DNA of 64,000 nt from Limnephilus marmoratus (Eukaryota; Arthropoda; Insecta; Trichoptera; Limnephilidae), in contig OU862916.1 of NCBI GenBank assembly GCA_917880885.1, forward strand, positions 54,162,831-54,226,830, written 5' to 3'. The position numbers and the translations under genes are program-made. The first letter of the stretch is position 1. Every line of letters begins with the position of its first letter. Under the pieces are notes generated by a model that worked only from the letters and a program-made list of their open reading frames with translations, was not told where the DNA came from and searched no databases. Positions 55,788 through 64,000 of this stretch are shown here, one piece after another.

Positions 55788-56898
55788 TTGATATATTATA
55801 TGCTTATAGATTCAGAGCGTATTTTTAGTTTATTAAGTAAAAATATTGCGTCTCTGTACGAGGGAAGCGTTGCATGTGTTAGGGTGAACGGTGATTTTAC
55901 GGGGTGGTTTGACATCACAAAAGGTGTTAAGCAAGGCTGCGTAATGTCACCATGGTTATTCAATCTATACATGGATAATTGTATGCAAGAATTGAAAGAT
56001 GTGGGATTGGGCGCGAAATTGAATAGTCTGAAAGTATGTTGCCTGTTATATGCTGATGATGCGGTTCTGATTTCTAACTCTATGGAAGATCTACAGTCTC
56101 TAGTATCTAGGATGAACGAAGTATGTATGAAGAATGAGTTAATGATGAATGTAAGTAAATCTAAAGTCATGGTGTTTGAAAGAGAGAGTACGAAAACAGT
56201 GTGCGACATAGTTGTGAATGATGAATACTTGGAGCAGGTGGATGAGTTTGTTTATCTGGGTAGTACGTTTACGAGAGATGGGAAGGCTGATAGAGATATT
56301 GAAAGAAGGGTAAATGCCGGTAACTCCATTAATGGAGGACTGAATGCCGTTGGCGCTAATAAAAAAACTGTCAAAAAAAGCGAAGCTAGCAGTCCACAAT
56401 GGAGTCCTGGTACCTACCCTGATGTATGGCAGTGAGGCATGGAACTGGCAGAGGAAGGATGAAAGTAAACTGAATGCTGTTGAAATGAGATCCCTGAGAC
56501 GTATGTGTGGTAAAACAATGTATGATCGTGTTAGAAATGTGGATATCCGCAAAGAATGTAAGGCTGATGTAAGTATAATGAGCAAAATTAAGAAAGGGAC
56601 CCTCAGATGGTTTGGGCACGTAGAGCGAATGAGCGAAGAAAGTAGTGTAAAAAGAATATATGATGCAAATGTGAATGGTAGAAGAAGTCGGGGACGCCCG
56701 AGGAAGACATGGCACGATCAAGTGAATCAGATACTTGAGACGGGCCATGTCAAAAGTCAGAATAATAGAAGAGTATGTATGAGACGATGTATGAATGTGA
56801 GTGAGGCAAAGAGTGTGTGCCAAGACCGAGTTGTTTGGCGGTCCGTCCTCTCTGCCTACCCCTGCGGGGAAATCGGCGTGATAGTTAGTTAGTTAGTT
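55788..56898 (+). pseudogene. RTE-like LINE reverse transcriptase, 5'-truncated
   Basis: The first frame (55788-56435) enters inside the RT domain: SLYEGSVACVRVNG, GVKQGCVMSPWLFNLYMDN, the YADDA catalytic box at about 56049, then YLGSTFTRDGKADRDIERRV. Family-like sequence moves by one frame within the A-runs at 56361-56379 and continues to 56892 (GVLVPTLMYGSEAWNW, MRSLRRMCGKT, LRWFGHVERM, RGRPRKTWHDQV). The end is followed by (AGTT)4 at 56883-56898, a short tandem tail as expected for RTE-type LINEs. The N-terminal endonuclease and first RT motifs are missing. Confidence 0.88.
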
Positions 56899-57283
56899 AA
56901 AGTAAAAATATTTGTTTTTTTATTTACAAACTAAGAGAAAAAACAAAGTAAAAAAACGAGTGTGCTTTAGACCACACGACTGAAGTAAAGCTTCACTAAC
57001 TTATATCTCCCTCTCAACTTCTGTACGCCTCGCCCGACCGTTCGCCACGCCCGATCACACTTTTCATAACGATCTCGTCATGCATTCACCAGCTTACTCC
57101 CCAAGTCAGGCGTGCGTAAATAAGTTTTACTTCAAAAAAATGTTACCTCATACATCGATGTTATACGAGGTGATCATGGTCGTACATTCTAACCGACATG
57201 GTTTATTCTGAGTTAGTAATCAAATAAAAAGTAATTTATTTAAAGTTTACTTTAAAAAATCACACCTTCCTTTTAATCTTTTT
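56899..57283. other. Spacer between two LINEs
   Basis: A GC-balanced stretch (GCCTCGCCCGACCGTTCGCC, 57027) has no recognised content. The LINE that follows is truncated at its left edge near 57284. Confidence 0.4.
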
Positions 57284-58726
57284 TTGACGAAGCTTTTTAA
57301 ACTGTCCCTGAAGACTGGCTCTGTGCCCTCTGGTTGGAAAAAAGCGGTTATCCATCCTATTCCAAAGAAGGGTGACCGCTCCAACCCGGCCAACTACCGC
57401 CCCATAGCGATCACATCAGTTCTGTCTAAGGTGATGGAACGTGTGATCAACGACAAACTGCTCACATACCTCGAGAAGAACAAAATTATCAACGACCGTC
57501 AATACGGATTCCGGCGGAACCGCTCGTGCGGTGATCTTCTCGCGTATGTGACGCATGTTTGGGGGCGATGCCTGGAACGTTTCGGTGAGACCCAAACGGT
57601 TGCACTGGACATCTCCAAGGCCTTTGACCGGGTTTGGCACCGAGGACTTGTCAACAAACTGCTTTCTTACGGACTTCCCGCATCCTTGTGTACGTGGATT
57701 GCCGACTTCTTGAGGGGGAGGTCGATTCAGACGGTAGTCGATGGTTTCACCTCTTCCTCACACTCGATAAATGCTGGCGTCCCGCAGGGATCGGTTCTGT
57801 CTCCAACTTTGTTTTTGTTGCACATCAACGACCTTTTGTCATGTGCACCAATTCACTGTTATGCGGATGACAGTACAGTTCATGATAGCTTTTTGTTTGA
57901 CAAGCCCCCAAAGGGCTCACAAACTCCAACAGCTCGTAGGGCTTTGAAGCAAAGAATGGACGGCTACCTCGAAAGTGTTTTCTCTTGGGGTAAAAATAAT
58001 CTCGTTGAATTTAATGTTTCAAAGACCCAATCTTGTCTGATTACGTCCAAAAGGGATCGAAATGAAAATCTAATCTCTTTCAACGGAAGCAATCTTCCGA
58101 ACAGGCCCTCCATTGATATGCTTGGTGTAACCCTAAGTGACCAGCTCAGGTATGGGGGCTCCATTGAAGCCAGAGTAAAGCTAGCCTCCCAAAAACTGGG
58201 CGTACTGTACAGGGCCCGCAGATACTTTAATAGTACACAACTGCTAACCTTGTACAAATTACAAGTACGCCCCACGGTTGAATTTGGCAGCCATCTCTGG
58301 TCTGGAGCTCCAAAATACCTGAAAAATACCCTCGACTCTGTGCAGAAACGGGCGGTCCGTTTGATAGATTCTCCCATCTTAACAGACGGATTGCAATCTT
58401 TAGAGCACAGGCGTCGGGTGGGAATGCTATCCTTGTTCTACCGGTATTACAATGGAAGATGCTCCGAGGAACTAGCATCATTGATCCCTTCGGCACCGGT
58501 GCATAGTCGGGAAACACGCCAAACGCGTGCCCAACATTTTTACACGGTTGACATTTGTCACATGAGAACGGGTCGTTTCTTCGACTCGTTCTTGTGTTCA
58601 ACAGCTCGGCTGTGGAATGATTTGCCGGCCTCTGTGTTTCCTCCTTCCTACAACATGGGTCTCTTCAAGACCAATGTTCATTCCTTCCTCTCCTCAAAAA
58701 GACCCTCCACACAGCATCCCAGATGA
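57284..58726 (+). CDS. CR1-like reverse transcriptase (partial)
   Basis: 480 residues with no internal stop. RT motifs in order: VIHPIPKKGDRSNPANYRPI (about 23-42), GFRRNRSCGDLL, the first catalytic Asp in LDISKAFDRVWHRG (about residue 109), GVPQGSVLSPTLF, and YADDS near residue 193. The conserved C-terminal region has HRRRVGMLSLFYRYYNGRCS, TARLWNDLPASVFP and FLSSKRPSTQHPR. The protein would copy LINE RNA at a nicked target, but without the upstream endonuclease it cannot start a new insertion alone. The initial Met is just the first in the surviving frame. The clade is inferred (CR1/jockey group). Confidence 0.88.
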   Translation: MTKLFKLSLKTGSVPSGWKKAVIHPIPKKGDRSNPANYRPIAITSVLSKVMERVINDKLLTYLEKNKIINDRQYGFRRNRSCGDLLAYVTHVWGRCLERFGETQTVALDISKAFDRVWHRGLVNKLLSYGLPASLCTWIADFLRGRSIQTVVDGFTSSSHSINAGVPQGSVLSPTLFLLHINDLLSCAPIHCYADDSTVHDSFLFDKPPKGSQTPTARRALKQRMDGYLESVFSWGKNNLVEFNVSKTQSCLITSKRDRNENLISFNGSNLPNRPSIDMLGVTLSDQLRYGGSIEARVKLASQKLGVLYRARRYFNSTQLLTLYKLQVRPTVEFGSHLWSGAPKYLKNTLDSVQKRAVRLIDSPILTDGLQSLEHRRRVGMLSLFYRYYNGRCSEELASLIPSAPVHSRETRQTRAQHFYTVDICHMRTGRFFDSFLCSTARLWNDLPASVFPPSYNMGLFKTNVHSFLSSKRPSTQHPR

Positions 58727-58796
58727 CATAGGCCCTGAGGGAAATTATTTTCCTCAGGGCCTCCTGTGTGGAGTTAATGTAAAAAAAAAAAAAAAA
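57284..58796 (+). mobile_element. CR1-like LINE, 5'-truncated, with poly-A
   Basis: An open RT-to-C-terminus frame (57284-58726), a short 3' end carrying GCCCTGAGGGAAATTATTTTCCTCAGGGC (a hairpin, written in part) and a 15-A tail. The 5' part with the endonuclease is missing. This is the best copy of the family that left eight or so fragments elsewhere in the window. Confidence 0.9.
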
Positions 58797-58863
58797 TCTG
58801 TCGAAAACAGGGCTGGGGCACTTGCCACGATGATACGTGATGATAAAAAATACACTTATTATA

Positions 58864-59188
58864 CAGGGTGTGTCAGCATGTACCCGACGGGACTTTAACC
58901 AGCGATTCTTGAGCATATTTGGAGTAAAAATGTATCTGGACGAACAATGACAAATCTACCATACGACGCCACTGTTCACACTGCCACACGTCGCAACGGA
59001 TTGTGAAACGCGTTCTGTCTTGTCTGTACGGTGCTGTTGGAGCCTTGAACGATACGGAGTGCGTTTCACATAATGTTGGTTTTTTACAGTGGCGACGTGT
59101 GACGGAATTATTTTTTAAATTTACAGACAACAAAATGACAACTACATTTTCAATCCAAATATGCTGAGGAATCGCTGGTTAAAGTCTA
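58864..59188. mobile_element. MITE, CAGGGTGT-ended, right end lost
   Basis: Left: CAGGGTGTGTCAGCATGTAC, then GACTTTAACCAGCGATTCTT and CATATTTGGAGTAAAAATGT. Right: CAATCCAAATATGCTGAGGA and ATCGCTGGTTAAAGTC, complementary to the inner left arm; the outermost bases are lost. TA precedes (58862-58863). A second, weaker copy is at 9621. Confidence 0.75.
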
Positions 59189-59660
59189 GTGCTAATACAA
59201 TCCGCGTATATGGTTTCTTGATTATAAAGCTCTAGAAAGATTTTGTCCAAAATATTAAGCAAGTAACGGGTAGATATTTTATATATTTTACCTGTACCTA
59301 TGTACATATTAGATTGAAGCAAACGAAGTACCTACTGCAGTAGAGGTACGTATGAATTCACGACCGACGATCTTCAAGAAGTTTTCTCAATAGGTAATTT
59401 GGACCCAAGTTATTGGCTTCAAAACCGTACAAAGGTGACCTAAAATCTAAAATATTCTATTTTTGAATATTTTAAAAGCAAAATTAAAAATATCAATTGA
59501 GTAGGTATGTTAAAGAAATTTTAATATGTATCTATTTACTTCTTCAATAATTTGTGGCGTCATATTATCAATGGTGGTGTAAACAAAATGATTTATTTTT
59601 AATAATAATTTCTTTATCACGTTAAAGCCCCTAATTACAGCAATACGTTACCAACCATTG
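59189..59660. other. AT-rich spacer, nothing recognised
   Basis: No gene or repeat supported. Confidence 0.4.
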
Positions 59661-59663
59661 CTT

Positions 59664-60007
59664 CTAATAGTGACTAGGAATTTAGAGCTAAACTTAAAAC
59701 TCACCTTTTCAAACAGTCGTATCCATAAACTCAAAAACCTTTCACCTTCACCTTCAATGCCGCGACAATAATAAGTGTTTCTAATTAAAGTGTGTTTATC
59801 GGAAGTGTCCTACCGGGGGGGGGGGGGTTAAAAATTGCAAAAAGTTGGTCACGTAGTATGGGTACGTTCCCTAACTATGTTTCTGTATCTATTTGTAAAT
59901 AGTAAAATTAAATAGAAACTAAGAATTCTCCTTAATTTGTGCAGTGCCCTTTAGGTGATTTTTCACAAAAACGGCGCTATACAAATTATCCATTATTATT
60001 ATTAAGG
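59664..60007 (+). mobile_element. LINE 3' end (L2/CR1-like) with embedded MITE piece
   Basis: FRAKLKTHLFKQSYP is encoded around 59680-59727, a common C-terminal ending of LINE proteins. The element ends with GGCGCTATACAAATTATCC and ATTATTATTATTA, a typical L2-like microsatellite tail. A G14 run with GGTTAAAAATTGC and GGTCACGTAG (about 59811-59872) inside it resembles half of the G-run MITE type seen at 46514. Confidence 0.6.
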
Positions 60008-60032
60008 TACTTTTAGTTCGATTTAGCTAATT

Positions 60033-62761
60033 AATAGGCCACTTGCATTGAATTCATAACGACTTGGAAAAAATCGTGTGGATAGATCTTTTTATTAAGA
60101 TTGCGAAAATGTTAGTAAATTTTTTTAGAAATGTACAATTTTTTTTTTTTTTAAATAAATAAATCCATTATTTAGGCTCGTGACGTCACTACATGAAAAT
60201 GTCCCGTCGCCGAAAATGTTCCTATTAATTTTGTAAAATTCCACACTGATTTATTTTTTTTTATATGGGATCACTTTGATTTCAGGCGAATTTTTGAATT
60301 CGTTCACTAGATTTATTGTTTGTTCTCTGCGAACTTATCATTTGGTTTGACTTTTTGACAGATGTTCGGAAGAGAACCCCGTACATTTTAGAAGTCGGTA
60401 CGTGTGTAAGAGGTATAATGGTTATGGTGCTGATTTTAACAAAATCAAATTTTATCTTTATTACACTTCCCCAAATGATCATCTAGTGAATCCACGTTAT
60501 GCAATTGCACTATATAAGTATTATAAATACAAAACAATACAAGAACAACATGTCAACCCACTAGAGACCAAATGGGAATATAATTCACCGACTCCAGATA
60601 TTTTCATATCAGAGGGTTCGGCTCTGTGGCATTTCTAATTGAACCTATAAATCCTACTGATCCCTCAATATAAATATTTAAAAAATCTTTTGTAATCCTA
60701 CATGTATTTAAAATTACTGCTTTTTGCATTTTTATATACAAATTCTTTGACAAATCTAATATGCTTAAATTTTGAATCAGATTCCTAGGTATTATGCCAG
60801 TGGCCGAAATAACAAATGGTAATATTTTTATAGTCCGAGAATGCCAAATTCTTTTAATCTCATTTCCTAAATCTGTGTATTTTCTAATTTTTTCAGAAAC
60901 AGTTTTTTGAATATTACAGGAATTTGGAATAGCTACATCAATGATATAAGTTATTTTTTTTAATTTTGTCATGTAAAACTATATCAGGTCTATTATGACT
61001 AATTGTTCTGTCTGTTAGTATAGTTTTATCATAATATATTTTATAAAATTCATTTTCTATAAATGAATTTGGTTCATATTCATAATATGGTACTACATTA
61101 CGGCAATCAATCAAGTTATGTTTAATTACCAAACTTTGGTGAATTATTTTTAAAACCTGATTGTGCCTAAATGTATACTCGGAAGGCGCTAATATAGAAC
61201 ATCCCGATATAATATGTTCTATAGTTTCGGGAAAAGCCAAACATTTTCTACATAAATCATCAATTTGATTTATATCTTTGATTATATGCTTTCTATAATT
61301 TTTAGTATTAATGACTCTATCTTGAATGGCAAGCATAAATCCTTCTATTTCTGCGCTCAACTCTCCAATACTCAACCATTTGTTTGACGAAAGTTTGTCA
61401 ACATACGTTCGTTTGGTTGAGATAATTGAAGTGTTTTGCGTGAATAATTTTATTTGACCAGGAATCTAATAATTCCTGGTTAGTATTTATAAGAATGTTG
61501 GCATTCTCGTCATATAAATTTAAAGGTGTAATATTTCTATCTGCCTTGCAAATTATTTTGTGCATTTCTGAGCTATTAGCTTTCCTATGGAAAAAATTTC
61601 TAAGCATTTCTACCTGATTGTGTTTCAAAGATGTTATTTTGACTACACCTCTACCTCCTAAATTTCTAGGTAAATTAATTCGTTCTATAGCTGAATTTGG
61701 ATGATGGCAATTAAATTTTGTTAACGTAGTTCTAATTAATCGTTCTAAACTATCTAAATCTGTATTGGACCATTTAATTATGCCAAATGAGTACGTTAGT
61801 AGAGGTATTGCCCAAGTATTTATTGCTTTTACTAAATTTTTAGCAGATAGATTGCATTTTAAAATTTTTCTGATCCTAGTTTGAAATTTAATCCTAATAT
61901 CATTTTTAATACTAGTGTGATCTAATCTATTCGATTGCGGGTATCCTAAATATTTATAAACCTCATCCCCTTTCATACTTTGAATTTTGAAATTTCTAAA
62001 TATACCCTCGTCTCCATCTACAATTTTGCCTTTCTCTATATGGATAGTTTTACATTTATCTAAACCAAAAGTCATTTTAATATCATCTGAAAAAATTTTA
62101 ACTACCTTAATCATTTTCTCTAAATTTGATTCAGAATTTGAAAATAATTTTATATCATCCATATATAATAGATGTGAAACTATACTACTCTCTCTTGTAT
62201 TACCCTTAATTTTTATTCCAAACTTGCTTTTAATTAACATTTTAGAAAGGGGATTCAATGCTAAGCAAAACCAAAGAGGGCTCAATGAGTCTCCTTGAAA
62301 AATCCCTCTTTTTATTGAAATGCCCGGTACTACTATTTTCTTACCTTTTAAATTAACTTATATAATTTTATTATTATTATAATTTACAAGTACAAGTATA
62401 TTAAATTGGATTTAGCATATATACGTTGTACATTATAATGATTTATGATCAATAAGATGGATCAAGGAAAAAAATATTTATGAGATGTTATATTTTTGGA
62501 ATGCCTCGTTATTCTCCTGTGCCATTCGTGTGGAAAACGTTCTTTTTTTAAAATGATTTTCGGCTATGTAATTATTGTTTTTTTGCACCTATAAAATTAG
62601 CCCCGTCTTTCCGGTTTATAAAAAATGGTTTGAGTTTTCGGATTGAAATTTTCAAAAAATCCCCAGAGTTTCGAAAATACGATTAAAAAAAATCAGAATG
62701 TCTTAGAATATTTGTCTACACCGGAAAAAAAATTTAAAAAATTTGATACAAGTGGCCTATT
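60033..62761. mobile_element. TIR element, copy 2, containing a LINE
   Basis: Ends AATAGGCCACTTGCAT and ACAAGTGGCCTATT match the ends of the copy at 12835. The outer pieces 60033-60455 and 62361-62761 align with that copy from end to end; the 1.9 kb between them does not occur there. Either a LINE inserted into this copy or copy 1 is a deleted derivative; the former is simpler because the inserted piece is a complete 3' half of a LINE. Confidence 0.75.
60604..62356 (-). pseudogene. LINE with restriction-like endonuclease (R2/NeSL-like), broken
   Basis: The minus strand enters inside RT at about 62356: IKRGIFQGDSLSPLWF, then LYMDDIKLFSNSE (YMDD box), YKYLGYPQ, AIPLLTYSFGIIKW and LPRNLGGRGV. 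After a frameshift near 61400 a zinc-finger-like CRKCLAFPETIEHIISGC (CCHC) appears, then the endonuclease motif HNRPDIVLHD, then, after another shift in the T-run at about 60953-60961, IIDVAIPN and EKIRKYTDL. PD...D plus an upstream CCHC finger is the design of the restriction-like endonuclease at the C-terminus of R2/NeSL-type LINEs, which nick the target for priming. The end of the frame is at 60604. The 5' half is missing. Confidence 0.82.
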
Positions 62762-63537
62762 GAATTTACGCGCGAACTCCAAAATATTACGATCAAAATT
62801 AAACGTATTAGGTACGCACGATTTCACGACTTTCCTATTTTTTCATAATTAATTTTGTCTTTAAATTTTATTCCATGCCCTAAATTCTGAATTGTCTTTT
62901 TAACACGAAAATGTCACACTATAAATGTGATGGGGTTCATTTAGAAGGCTCTTTACAATTCATCCCCTCGCCGTGGGCATCAAATCGAATAGAGTTGTTA
63001 ATGGTAATATCAAAATTGTTGGGAAAACAACACTTTTACTTTTTATGATCGAAATAAACGGATGACCTATTTGAGTGGGGTGTTTTTATGTACTCTTCGT
63101 ACAATTCTCTTTTTCAATGTGGCGCTTTTGTATACTTTATTTATTTTGACCTTTTTTACTTTAACCATATTATTCTTTCATTTATATAATTACAAACCTT
63201 ATTATAGAGCTATCTCTTAGTATCGAACTATTCAGTTTCCGGCACCCTACCAACGACAATCCTTCTTAAACATGAAATCACTAGCACCATCCTACAGATT
63301 ACTCACACTAACATCAAACCACTTTAAAATTAAGACGACCACATCCATAGTTTTCGAAATAATATAAAAATTCGCGATCCTCAAACACAGCCTGAAAAAT
63401 ATGGGGTAAAATCTCTGAATATTGCCCACACACTACGCACTATATAATTTATTTCCAGATACTTGTATGTACAAAAACATCAAGCGTAATAAAAAAAATT
63501 CTAAGTAATGCTTTGAAATAATATTTTGTGATTGATG
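62762..63537. other. Spacer, nothing recognised
   Basis: AT-rich sequence with no supported gene or repeat. Confidence 0.4.
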
Positions 63538-64000
63538 AATATTTTCGTTATTTGTTTTTGGGGTGTTATGCCGTGTTGCGCTACCTCCTTCTTTAGCCAA
63601 CGTTTCGGACATCGTTGCAGTGTCCATCATCAGGGCAGATCCGGCAGATCGACACAACTACCGGATCTGCCACAACTACCGGATCGACACAACTACCGGA
63701 TCTGCCGGATCTGCCCTGATGATGGACACTGCAACGATGCCCGAAACGTTGGCTAAAGAAGGAGGTAGCGCAACACGGCATAACACCCCAAAAACAAATA
63801 ACGAAAATGCTTTTGGTCGTGAAAATCTTAAAACTTATCTTGATGAATATTGTGTAAAATAATAATAGTGAAAATACTTGAAAACAAGTATTTTCACTAT
63901 TATTATTTTACACAATATTCATCAAGATAAGTTTTAAGATTTTCACGACCAAAAGCATTTTCGTTATTTGTTTTTGGTCTGTTATGCCGTGTTGCGCTCC
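63538..64000. repeat. Nested palindrome: three alternating copies of one repeat
   Basis: A minus-oriented copy (63538-63650) faces a plus-oriented copy (about 63695-63885), which faces another minus-oriented copy (from about 63887 to the window end). The first junction holds short units of GACACAACTACCGGATC and CACAACTACCGGATCTGCC; the second is a perfect palindrome of about 80-bp arms around TACTTGAAAACAAGTA. The plus copy reads GCCCTGATGATGGACACTGC, CAACGATGCCCGAAACGTTG and GAGGTAGCGCAACACGGC. The same repeat stands alone at 50615-50762. Inverted or tandem terminal repeats of this type are known from Penelope-like elements, but no such RT is present here. Confidence 0.85.

Noticed and set aside
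63563..63862. 99-codon frame in the right-edge cluster
   Set aside because: It crosses the palindrome centre and arises from the short ACAACTACCGGATC repeats; it is not conserved in the isolated copy at 50.6 kb.

Overview
The window looks like a repeat-packed, AT-rich piece of an arthropod (most likely insect) genome. No host gene with recognisable exons, no rRNA and no functional tRNA gene could be supported. Nearly everything that can be named is a transposable element or a fragment of one: two full-length BEL/Pao LTR retrotransposons, several non-LTR retrotransposon (LINE) lineages, hAT-, mariner- and piggyBac-like DNA transposons, many short foldback elements (MITEs) and tRNA-derived SINE pieces. 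The mix fits an insect, but the sequence alone does not let me choose between, for example, Lepidoptera and Hemiptera.

Layout. 0-10 kb: a BEL/Pao element (766-9438) with 1222-bp LTRs that differ at about three sites, yet with Gag and Pol broken by two frameshifts and one in-frame stop. 10-23 kb: AT-rich spacer holding MITEs, SINE pieces, a TIR element (12835-13706), an inverted pair of dispersed repeats (15.5/19.9 kb), a piggyBac-like fragment and a hAT element with a perfect 8-bp target duplication (22049-22981). 26.2-29.1 kb: a four-layer nest in which a piggyBac-like element was hit by a LINE, the LINE by a hAT-like element, and the hAT by two TA-flanked MITEs. 29.6-31.6 kb: a foldback element, a tRNA-derived SINE and two LINE fragments. 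32.3-39.4 kb: a second BEL/Pao element with virtually identical 383-bp LTRs and one open Gag-Pol frame of 1704 codons, the only apparently intact autonomous element here. 40-53 kb: a deleted mariner, more MITEs, an inverted pair of LINE-tail repeats, a hammerhead-ribozyme-like motif, and a cluster of a short motif in both orientations. 55.8-59 kb: a 5'-truncated RTE-like LINE, then a CR1-like LINE with an open RT-C-terminal frame. 60-62.8 kb: a second copy of the 12.8-kb TIR element, this one carrying a broken LINE with a restriction-like endonuclease. 63.5-64 kb: three alternating inverted copies of a 100-200 bp repeat, running off the window.

How the parts relate. The two BEL elements have the same architecture (LTR, tRNA-Tyr-type primer site, Gag with zinc knuckles, protease, RT, RNase H-like, integrase, purine tract, LTR) but very different base composition and sequence, so they are separate lineages. 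The CR1-like LINE at 57.3 kb is a good reference for at least eight other 3' ends scattered over both strands. Because fragments of many families lie on both strands with no host gene between them, the region resembles pericentromeric or piRNA-cluster-like DNA; that is inference and would need expression data.
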